From RGIG3009 sp045541305 (lineage in GTDB: Bacteria; Bacillota; Clostridia; Oscillospirales; Acutalibacteraceae): DNA of 5,423 nucleotides. Where the stretch lies: NCBI GenBank assembly GCA_045541305.1, contig JAZQIV010000112.1, forward strand, positions 1-5,423, written 5' to 3'. Of the stretch, positions 1-5,305 are shown in pieces. The first letter of the stretch is position 1; each line of letters begins with the position of its first letter. A model generated the notes under the pieces. That model saw only the letters and a program-made list of their open reading frames with translations. It was not told the origin of the DNA and searched no databases. The position numbers were made by a program, and so were the translations under genes.

Positions 1-69
1 CCGAAGGGACTCGAACCCCTGACCTCTTGATTCGTAGTCAAGCACTCTATCCAGCTGAGCTACGAGCGC
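1..69 (-). tRNA. tRNA-Arg (anticodon ACG), 3' end cut by window edge
   Basis: Read on the minus strand, the cloverleaf is clear. The acceptor 5' strand is GCGCTCG (69 to 63). The D arm is GCTC/GAGT with a GG-containing loop. The anticodon arm is CTTGA-CTACGAA-TCAAG, and the T arm is AGGGG-TTCGAGT-CCCTT. The anticodon ACG (plus-strand bases 33-35) is read as ICG after wobble deamination and decodes CGU/CGC/CGA arginine codons. Only the first three bases of the 3' acceptor strand (CGG) are inside the window, so the discriminator and any encoded CCA cannot be seen. The gene follows its own strong promoter and lies downstream of the O-antigen-ligase-like gene on the same strand. Confidence 0.96.
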
Positions 70-89
70 ATGGATGGACAACGAGATAG

Positions 90-118
90 ATTATAATGGG
101 TTTGGTCACAAAAGTCAA
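90..118 (-). promoter_or_regulatory. Near-consensus sigma-A promoter of tRNA-Arg
   Basis: On the minus strand the -35 is TTGACT (bases 118-113), the spacer is exactly 17 bases, and the -10 is a perfect TATAAT (95-90). The expected start site is near base 83, leaving a leader of about 14 bases before the tRNA 5' end at 69. The direct fit to the vegetative consensus, in the right orientation just ahead of a tRNA, makes this the best-supported promoter in the window. Confidence 0.9.
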
Positions 119-140
119 GGGATTTTTGAAAAATTTTTAG
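119..140 (-). promoter_or_regulatory. UP-element-like A/T tract upstream of the tRNA promoter
   Basis: The 22 bases directly upstream of the tRNA -35, read on the minus strand, run CTAAAAATTTTTC then AAAAATCCC. Aligned to the published full UP-element consensus (NNAAAWWTWTTTT, then NNNAAANNN), 12 of the 14 specified positions match. UP elements are bound by the C-terminal domain of the RNA polymerase alpha subunit and boost stable-RNA promoters. The tract includes the stop codon (139-137) of the upstream ligase-like gene. The alignment is seen in the sequence; function is inferred. Confidence 0.6.
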
Positions 141-1483
141 ATATGTGTCTGTCGGTGCTTTTGGAAAAGCGGGATTTGTGCAAGATGCTTGCGTGCACGG
201 TGCCACAACGTGGCGGGCAAGGCCGTAAACGATACGGTGGGACGGCGCAGAAAGACGGTGACGTTGGCATCGCCAAAACTCAACACCATCAAGAACGCAC
301 CCACAAGTTTGGGGGAGAGGAACGGATAGTCTACCATGCCGTATACGATGAAAGCGACCACAAAAATAATCATGGCGCTGCCGAAGCTGCTGCCGCGACG
401 ATTGCGGTTGCTGAGTTCCAGGTTGTTTTGCAGCAGGCGGATAGCGGCGGCACACATCAAGAACAATCCCACAAAGCCGCCCTCGATAAGCAGCTGCAAA
501 ACCAGATTGTGTGAATGGGGAGCGCCGACTCCTGCTTGATCGAGCAGCTGCCAAAAGTTGCTGATGCCGGGGCCAAGGCCGAATAACGGATGGCTGATGA
601 TGGTTTGCAGTGCTACTTCCCAAGCGGCAAAGCGTTCGAAAATGGCGAAATCCTTATCCACCTGACCGATGGACAGTAAACGGCCGGTGATGGCTTCGGG
701 AATCAGGGAAACGGAGGCAACCAGGCACAACACAAGCGGCGTGATGCGTTTGAGGTTTGCGACCAAAATCATCAACACGATGGATAATAGGGCAATATAC
801 GATCCGCGTGAAAAGGACACCGCCATGCCGATCACCATCAAAAAGGTGCAAACGCGAGCGGCCAGCGTGCGGCGGGTGCGGAAGCCTGTGAAGGCGTAGC
901 AGCCAGCAAGCGGCAGCATCATGGCCAAATATTCGCCCAGAATGTTGGGGTTGTTGAACGTGCCGCAGGCGCGGTGATCCGCCATGTGGATGTCGACGTC
1001 CATGGGGAAGATGGAATAAAACCATTCGTCAAGCGGCAGCCACAATTGGTTGGAAACGGTGGTGCCGAACGCGCCGAGCAGCACGTACTGCACGAGTGCG
1101 ACCAGGCCGATGAATGCCGACGCGATACCCAAAACAAGCAGAGCAGCGTGCAACCGACGGCGGGTGTGCAACACGGTGGTGAGGGCGAGATAGGCGCAAA
1201 ACATGACGCACCACATTGCCACGGTGGATAAGCTGTTGAGCGGGTGCGCAGAATAGGTGATCCCGATCGCAATATAGGCAATGTACAGCAAAAGCAGCTT
1301 GCCCACGGAACCGATCTGCAACGTTGTGTTGCGTTTTTTGGCATCCAGATGGGCGGCGATGAGAGCACCGATGGCAAGCGGCGGTGCGGCGTATTCCGGC
1401 AGCACCGGGATGGCGGCCGAAAGCAGGACGACCCACAAAAATGCGGTTTCCTGACGGAACAGACGATACCATTCCCGTTTCAT
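137..1483 (-). CDS. O-antigen ligase/polymerase family membrane protein (Wzy_C/WaaL-like)
   Basis: This 448-residue protein has about ten hydrophobic segments: for example residues 14-46, 60-77, 83-105, 110-138, 181-200, 210-222, 228-243, 328-350, 369-385 and 390-403. Family-type motifs are GTFNNPN followed by ILGEYL (174-186), SFSRGSYIALL (223-233), HPLFGLGPG (298-306) and APHSHNLVLQLLIEGG (321-336), the last carrying the conserved His-Asn element. The family joins undecaprenyl-linked glycans to an acceptor or polymerises them outside the membrane. In a Gram-positive host a surface polysaccharide or glycan-transfer role is the natural inference, but the substrate cannot be read from sequence. 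The start is supported by AAGGAGG at 1497-1491, seven bases upstream of ATG. No glycosyltransferase or flippase gene lies beside it, so it is a stand-alone copy here. The stop codon lies in the UP-like tract of the tRNA promoter. Confidence 0.88.
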   Translation of the reverse strand: MKREWYRLFRQETAFLWVVLLSAAIPVLPEYAAPPLAIGALIAAHLDAKKRNTTLQIGSVGKLLLLYIAYIAIGITYSAHPLNSLSTVAMWCVMFCAYLALTTVLHTRRRLHAALLVLGIASAFIGLVALVQYVLLGAFGTTVSNQLWLPLDEWFYSIFPMDVDIHMADHRACGTFNNPNILGEYLAMMLPLAGCYAFTGFRTRRTLAARVCTFLMVIGMAVSFSRGSYIALLSIVLMILVANLKRITPLVLCLVASVSLIPEAITGRLLSIGQVDKDFAIFERFAAWEVALQTIISHPLFGLGPGISNFWQLLDQAGVGAPHSHNLVLQLLIEGGFVGLFLMCAAAIRLLQNNLELSNRNRRGSSFGSAMIIFVVAFIVYGMVDYPFLSPKLVGAFLMVLSFGDANVTVFLRRPTVSFTALPATLWHRARKHLAQIPLFQKHRQTHI

Positions 1484-1524
1484 AAGCCGTCCTCCTTTCT
1501 GCAGAATCGTTTTCTTACAAATAC

Positions 1525-1553
1525 AGTATATCCAAATTGATTCTGTGACGCAA
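1525..1553 (-). promoter_or_regulatory. Candidate promoter of the O-antigen-ligase-like gene
   Basis: Read on the minus strand: TTGCGT (1553-1548), a 17-base spacer, then TATACT (1530-1525). The -10 matches 5 of 6 consensus bases; the -35 keeps only TTG, so it is weak and would suit an activated promoter. The expected start is near 1518, giving a leader of about 35 bases with the AAGGAGG ribosome binding site. Confidence 0.5.
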
Positions 1554-1557
1554 TTAT

Positions 1558-1574
1558 TGTTACAAACTTGTTAC
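1558..1574 (+). promoter_or_regulatory. WalR/YycF-type direct-repeat operator candidate
   Basis: TGTTAC (1558-1563), five bases, TGTTAC (1569-1574): two identical half-sites 11 bases apart, one helical turn, as bound by OmpR-family response regulators. It fits the Firmicute WalR/YycF consensus TGTWAH-N5-TGTWAH at every specified position. It lies just upstream of the -35 regions of both divergent promoters (1548-1553 on minus, 1582-1587 on plus). The same bases also form a near-palindrome, GTTACAA-AC-TTGTTAC (1559-1574), so a dimeric repressor is an alternative. The identity of the binding protein is an inference. Confidence 0.4.
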
Positions 1575-1581
1575 TTTTCTC

Positions 1582-1611
1582 TTTACAGAGATCGGCAGAA
1601 AATGGTACACT
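1582..1611 (+). promoter_or_regulatory. Candidate promoter of apbE
   Basis: TTTACA (1582-1587, 5/6 match), an 18-base spacer, and TACACT (1606-1611, 4/6) preceded directly by TGG, which gives an extended -10. The expected start is near 1618, leaving a short leader that holds AAGGGG (1621-1626) eight bases before the apbE ATG. No better-placed alternative is seen upstream of apbE. Confidence 0.45.
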
Positions 1612-1634
1612 AATGAAAGAAAGGGGACGATTGC

Positions 1635-2609
1635 ATGAAACGGATACCGGCGTGGCTGTGCGTGTGTGTGCTGCTACTGTGCCTGTGTGCATGCGGCGTG
1701 CAATCTGCCCCGCCTGCGCGCACGGGGTTTGCCATGGATACGGTGGTGACTATCTCCGTGTACGATGCGGGAAAAGCCGATGCCACCGCGGCGCTGGATG
1801 CCGCCTTTGCGGAAATTACACGGTTGGAAGCGCTGCTGAGTGCTACCAAAGAGGGCAGCGATATTTGCCGTATCAATCAATCGAACGGGCAGACGGTTAC
1901 GGTTGCGCAGGAAACGGCAGACGTGCTGACGCTGGCGCTGCGGTATGCCGCATTGTCCGATGGTGCGCTGGATGTGACGATACGTCCGCTTTCGGTGCTG
2001 TGGGATTTTTCGGCGGAGAGGTTGCCGGTGCAGGAGGCGTTGCGGCAGGCGGCAGCGCTTGTGGATTATCGTAAGTTAACGGTGGAGGGGCTTTCGGTTA
2101 CGCTGGCGGCGGGCGCGGTGGATCCGGGCGGTATTGCCAAAGGCTATATCGGTGACCGTGTGGCGCAGGTGCTGCAGCAGCAAGGTGTTGAGGCGGCATT
2201 GATTGATCTGGGCGGCAACATTGTGACGGTGGGCAATAAAAACGGGGAGTCGTTCCAAATCGGTATCAAAGATCCGCAGCATACCGAGCAGCTGTGTGCG
2301 GTGGTACAGAGCCAAAACGGAACGGTGGTTACCTCCGGTATTTACGAACGCGGGTTTGATCGGGACGGTGTGCGGTATCACCATATTCTGGATCCCAAAA
2401 CCGGCATGCCGATTCAAAACGGCTTGGCATCCGTGACGATTGTTGGCAAAAATTCCGCCGAGGCGGATGCATTATCCACCGCCTGCTTTGTACTGGGTGA
2501 AGAAAAAGGGACACAACTGATTGCACAGTTGGACGGCGTGGAGGCGCTGTGGGTGCGGCGCGACGGAACGATTGCCGCTACCGACGGATTATCGTATACC
2601 CTTGCGTAA
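1635..2609 (+). CDS. apbE: ApbE, lipoprotein FAD:protein FMN transferase
   Basis: This 324-residue protein has the usual length for the family. ApbE moves FMN from FAD, with Mg2+, onto a Thr/Ser of extracytoplasmic flavoproteins such as the Rnf or Nqr subunits and FMN-binding-domain reductases. A signal peptide ends in the lipobox L17-C18-A19-C20, so the mature protein should be lipid-anchored at C20 outside the membrane. Family motifs appear in order: AMDTVVTISVYD (33-44), DPGGIAKGY (163-171), DLGGN (191-195), TSGIYER (233-239), YHHILDPKTG (248-257) and ADALSTA (277-283), which includes the expected metal-binding Asp. The start is set by AAGGGG eight bases upstream and by the signal peptide. 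No flavoprotein target is encoded in this window. The signal peptide is unusually rich in Cys (C9, C11, C16, C18, C20). It is divergent to the ligase-like gene. Confidence 0.96.
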   Translation: MKRIPAWLCVCVLLLCLCACGVQSAPPARTGFAMDTVVTISVYDAGKADATAALDAAFAEITRLEALLSATKEGSDICRINQSNGQTVTVAQETADVLTLALRYAALSDGALDVTIRPLSVLWDFSAERLPVQEALRQAAALVDYRKLTVEGLSVTLAAGAVDPGGIAKGYIGDRVAQVLQQQGVEAALIDLGGNIVTVGNKNGESFQIGIKDPQHTEQLCAVVQSQNGTVVTSGIYERGFDRDGVRYHHILDPKTGMPIQNGLASVTIVGKNSAEADALSTACFVLGEEKGTQLIAQLDGVEALWVRRDGTIAATDGLSYTLA

Positions 2610-2626
2610 AAAATCCTGTATTTTAG

Positions 2627-2655
2627 TTGCTTTTTTCATAAAAATACGATATACT
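2627..2655 (+). promoter_or_regulatory. Promoter of the SRP RNA (and probably dnaX operon)
   Basis: TTGCTT (2627-2632), a 17-base spacer and TATACT (2650-2655) begin 17 bases after the apbE stop codon. The spacer contains an A5 run. The upstream flank from the apbE stop codon (2607) onward is A/T-rich, as often seen at stable-RNA promoters. The expected start is near 2662, just before the SRP RNA basal stem. The same transcript could continue into dnaX. Confidence 0.6.
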
Positions 2656-2677
2656 ATTCCGTAGCGCCGTGTACTTT

Positions 2678-2800
2678 GGGGCATACGGGCTGATGGGTCC
2701 TGTGCGACGGTGGGCCGTGAACCATGTCAGGCGGGGAACCGAGCAGCATTAAGCGGATTCTTTCCGTGCGCCGCAGGTAACCTGTCAGCCCGTATGCCCG
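2678..2800 (+). ncRNA. ffs: Signal recognition particle RNA (small bacterial type)
   Basis: A single long hairpin closes with a perfect 15-bp stem, GGGCATACGGGCTGA (2679-2693) with TCAGCCCGTATGCCC (2785-2799). Its apex carries the SRP helix-8 signature: TCAG (2727-2730), stem CGG (2732-2734), tetraloop GGAA (2735-2738), stem CCG (2739-2741), then AGCAG (2742-2746), flanked by the ATG/CAT pair (2724-2726, 2747-2749). The GGAA loop and the internal loop are the contacts for Ffh and FtsY in co-translational membrane targeting. There is no separate Alu-type 5' domain as in the roughly 270-base Bacillus RNA. A further basal helix (2663-2672 with 2806-2815) suggests that the primary transcript spans about 2662-2817. 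The position directly upstream of dnaX matches the Firmicute scr-dnaX order. Confidence 0.93.
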
Positions 2801-2805
2801 AGAGG

Positions 2806-2817
2806 ACATGGCGTTTT
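2806..2817 (+). terminator. Possible weak terminator or processing stem at the SRP RNA 3' end
   Basis: Bases 2806-2815 (ACATGGCGTT) can pair with AGCGCCGTGT at 2663-2672, with two G-U pairs, and a T4 run (2814-2817) follows. This long-range helix would close the whole SRP RNA. As an intrinsic terminator it is poor: the U-run is short and overlaps the stem. It may instead be a processing stem with read-through into dnaX. Confidence 0.25.
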
Positions 2818-2834
2818 CGAAAGGAGTCGGAAAC

Positions 2835-4442
2835 ATGTATCAAGTGTTGTATCGCAAATGGCGTCCGCAAACGTTTACGGATGTGTACGGACAACCCGCC
2901 GTGACCACCGCTTTAAAAAACGAGTTGCGGTCCGGTCGGTTGGCGCATGCGTACCTGTTCACGGGTTCTCGTGGAACGGGTAAGACTTCCTGCGCCAAAA
3001 TTTTGTCCAAGGCGGTCAACTGCTTGCATCCGCAAGATGGCGACCCGTGTAATGCGTGTGATAATTGCCGCGGTATTGATGCCGGCACGATTTTGGACGT
3101 GGTGGAGATCGACGCGGCGTCCAATAACGGTGTGGACAATATCCGCGATCTGCGTGAAGAGGTGAACTTTGCGCCCGCAGTTGCGAAATACCGTGTGTAC
3201 ATCATCGACGAGGTACACATGTTATCTGCCGGTGCGTTTAACGCACTTTTGAAAACGCTGGAAGAGCCGCCGGAGCACGCGATCTTTATTCTGGCGACCA
3301 CCGAAGTGCACAAGCTGCCGGCGACAATTTTGTCGCGGTGTCAGCGGTTCGATTTTGGGCGGATTCCTGCCGCGGACATTGCGGCGCGGCTGCAATACGT
3401 GGCGGGGCAGGAATCGTTCACGTTGGCGGAGGATGCCGCCATGCTGATCGCGCGGTTGGCGGATGGCGGCTTGCGGGATGCGTTGTCGCTGTTGGATCAA
3501 TGCTTGTCGCGCTCGCGGGATATCACAACCGAAACCGTGGTGGATGCCACGGGTATGGCGGGACGGGAGCATCTGTTCCGTTTGGCAAAAGCCGTACGTG
3601 AGCAGGACGGCACGACCGCGCTGACGGTGCTGAATGCATTGTATGATGGTTCCAAGGATATGGAACGGTTGTGTGTGGAAATGATCGAGTTTTACCGCAA
3701 CCTGATGATTTTGAAAAGTGTGCGCAAGCCGGAGGACCTGATTGTGGTATCACCTGCGGAAATGCAGGAGCTGCGTCAGGAAGCGGAGAGTTTGACGTTG
3801 GGTGCGGTGCTGCACATAATGGACGTGCTGCAGGGCACCTTGGATCGATTAAAAGGCGGCGTTTCGCGTCGGGTGGAAATGGAAACGACTCTGCTGCGCT
3901 TGTGCGAGCCGCGCCTGGACACCACGCCCGAAAGCTTGCTGCGCCGCATTGAAGATTTGGAAGCGGGGCTGGTAGCGGGCAGAGTGTCGGCGCCGACGGC
4001 TGCGGCACCGGCGGCGGAACCGCAAGCACCCGTACAATCGGCGAAGGCGGAAGAAGCGCCTGCCGCGGAAGCAGCCCCGCAACCGACGGCCGGTGCGGCG
4101 GAAGACATGAAGCCGTTTGATCGCTGGGCAGAGGTGCTGGAGAGATTGGCGGAGCAATGCCCGCCGCTGTATGGCGTGCTGATGGATTCGCAAGCGATGA
4201 CCGATGGTGAACGCTTGGTGGTGATCACGGATAACGATTTGTTTGTGACGCTGGTGAAAACCGATGGCAACAAATTTGTGCTGATGAACGCCGTGCAGGC
4301 AATTGCGGGAAAACCGATGCGTATCAGCCGCGGACGACCCGTGAAGCAGGAAACAGCCAAAACACAGGAGACAACCGATCCATTGTCTGTCTTTTTGAAG
4401 CAAAGCGCCGAGGCGGGCGTGAACATCGACGTGAAAGGATGA
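2835..4442 (+). CDS. dnaX: DNA polymerase III subunit tau/gamma (DnaX)
   Basis: This 535-residue protein is the clamp-loader ATPase of the replisome. Its AAA+ core has Walker A GSRGTGKT (44-51), four zinc-ligand cysteines C63, C72, C75 and C78, Walker B with DEVH (125-128), the arginine-finger motif SRC (167-169) and the sensor-2 segment GGLRDALSLLDQ (211-222). The oligomerisation domain follows to about residue 380. A low-complexity Ala/Pro/Glu linker spans about 385-424, then a C-terminal tau-like domain (about 425-535). The ATG at 2835 is chosen because AAAGGAG lies eight bases upstream and MYQVLYRKWRP is the usual family N-terminus. An in-frame ATG at 2808 would add nine residues but lies inside the SRP RNA basal stem and has no ribosome binding site. 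I see no A-rich slippery site in the 3' half, so only the full-length form is expected. Confidence 0.97.
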   Translation: MYQVLYRKWRPQTFTDVYGQPAVTTALKNELRSGRLAHAYLFTGSRGTGKTSCAKILSKAVNCLHPQDGDPCNACDNCRGIDAGTILDVVEIDAASNNGVDNIRDLREEVNFAPAVAKYRVYIIDEVHMLSAGAFNALLKTLEEPPEHAIFILATTEVHKLPATILSRCQRFDFGRIPAADIAARLQYVAGQESFTLAEDAAMLIARLADGGLRDALSLLDQCLSRSRDITTETVVDATGMAGREHLFRLAKAVREQDGTTALTVLNALYDGSKDMERLCVEMIEFYRNLMILKSVRKPEDLIVVSPAEMQELRQEAESLTLGAVLHIMDVLQGTLDRLKGGVSRRVEMETTLLRLCEPRLDTTPESLLRRIEDLEAGLVAGRVSAPTAAAPAAEPQAPVQSAKAEEAPAAEAAPQPTAGAAEDMKPFDRWAEVLERLAEQCPPLYGVLMDSQAMTDGERLVVITDNDLFVTLVKTDGNKFVLMNAVQAIAGKPMRISRGRPVKQETAKTQETTDPLSVFLKQSAEAGVNIDVKG

Positions 4443-4448
4443 TCTTTG

Positions 4449-4793
4449 ATGAAAGCAAGATTACCGCAAGGATACGGCAATTCCGGTGGCGGCAACATGC
4501 AATCCATGCTGAAGCAGGCGCAAAAAATGCAGGAAGATATGGCGGCTGCGCAGGCGGATCTGGAGCAGCGGGAGTATACCGCTGCAGCCGGTGGCGGTAT
4601 GGTGACCGCAACGGTGGACGGTACGCATTTGTTAAAGTCGATTGATCTGAAGCCCGAAGCGGTGGACCCCGATGATACCGAAATGTTGGAAGATCTGATC
4701 GTGGCGGCGGTGAACGAAGCCGTGCGCAAAGCGCAGGCCGATTCCGAAGAAACGCTGGGCAAGATCACCGGCGGCATGAAAATGCCGTTCTGA
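4449..4793 (+). CDS. ybaB: YbaB/EbfC family nucleoid-associated protein
   Basis: This 114-residue protein belongs to a small, widely conserved family of dimeric DNA-binding proteins encoded between dnaX and recR. It has a Gly-rich N-terminus (8-15), a helix typical of the family (about 16-40, NMQSMLKQAQKMQEDM), a central beta segment with GGGMVTATVDG (48-58), the D-P-D-D element (72-75) and a long C-terminal helix ending GGMKMPF. It starts six bases after the dnaX stop. AAAGGA (4434-4439), inside the end of dnaX, is nine bases before ATG 4449. A TTG three bases earlier is in frame and would add one residue; ATG is preferred. The spacing suggests translational coupling with dnaX. The family's precise role is still unsettled; a link to recombinational repair through RecR is the common proposal. 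Confidence 0.95.
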   Translation: MKARLPQGYGNSGGGNMQSMLKQAQKMQEDMAAAQADLEQREYTAAAGGGMVTATVDGTHLLKSIDLKPEAVDPDDTEMLEDLIVAAVNEAVRKAQADSEETLGKITGGMKMPF

Positions 4794-4795
4794 AC

Positions 4796-5305
4796 ATGGT
4801 AAAACGAATCATATGGGGTCTTTTGACCGCTGCCTGCGCCGCTCTGATTTTGTTTTTTTCGTTGCAATCGGTAGACAGTTCTATTCAATTGAGTGGTGAT
4901 CTGACGGACAAGCTGCTGGAGAACAATACAGCCTATCAACAGCTTTCGGACGATTATAAGGTGGCGCAGAACAATATTGTGCACGATCGGCTGCGAAATG
5001 CCGCTCACGTGGTGACTTTTGCCGCCCTTGCGTTTTGCGCATCCATGTTTGTGCGCACCTATACGCCGAAGTGGTGGCGAATCGCCTTGCCGTCGTGTAT
5101 GGCGTTTGCGGTGTTCGATGAATGTGTACAGCACCTGCGCGGAATAGGCAGAACGTTTCAATGGTCCGATATCGGGCGTGATTGGCAAGGCGTGCTGATC
5201 GGCGTGGCGCTGGTTTGGCTGGTGACTTTCTTGATTACTACCATTAAGAATAAGGGGAAACGACATCATGGCGTATCGGGTACCGGCTCTGGACAATTTA
5301 ATTGA
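4796..5305 (+). CDS. VanZ-like family membrane protein
   Basis: This 169-residue protein has four predicted membrane segments (about 4-23, 69-87, 94-112 and 130-150). VanZ-type motifs are FSLQS at the end of the first segment (21-25), R67-N-A-A-H71 with F75 opening the second, D108-E109 with Q112 closing the third, and R119 to D125 (RTFQWSD) ahead of the fourth. VanZ itself gives low-level teicoplanin resistance, but most family members are of unknown function, so resistance should not be assumed. The gene begins two bases after the ybaB stop with no Shine-Dalgarno sequence, which implies coupling to ybaB translation. Its last 12 codons overlap recR by 38 bases in another frame, and the tail after residue 150 is polar and not membrane-spanning. 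Its place between ybaB and recR, normally neighbours, is unusual. Confidence 0.85.
   Translation: MVKRIIWGLLTAACAALILFFSLQSVDSSIQLSGDLTDKLLENNTAYQQLSDDYKVAQNNIVHDRLRNAAHVVTFAALAFCASMFVRTYTPKWWRIALPSCMAFAVFDECVQHLRGIGRTFQWSDIGRDWQGVLIGVALVWLVTFLITTIKNKGKRHHGVSGTGSGQFN

Noticed and set aside
1..69. tRNA-Arg as a phage or island attachment site
   Set aside because: The tRNA 3' end, where an att core would lie, is outside the window, and no integrase or direct repeat of the tRNA is present inside it.
2618..2647. Inverted repeat GTATTTT / AAAATAC after apbE as a terminator
   Set aside because: The stem is only seven A/T-rich pairs with a 16-base loop, no T-run follows, and it overlaps the SRP RNA promoter.
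2815..2822. Palindrome TTTCGAAA next to the dnaX ribosome binding site
   Set aside because: Eight bases with no loop cannot form a useful hairpin, and short palindromes occur by chance.
2808..2834. Nine-codon N-terminal extension of dnaX from the upstream ATG
   Set aside because: The ATG lies inside the SRP RNA basal stem, lacks a ribosome binding site, and the added residues are not typical of DnaX. ATG 2835 has a well-placed AAAGGAG.
2915..2921. A-AAA-AAC slippery heptamer in dnaX, in frame at codons 27-29
   Set aside because: Known dnaX frameshifting that makes gamma occurs late, after the ATPase core. Slippage here would end before the Walker A motif, and I see no clear stimulatory stem-loop.
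4446..4448. TTG as the ybaB start codon
   Set aside because: It adds only one residue ahead of an ATG that has better spacing from AAAGGA.
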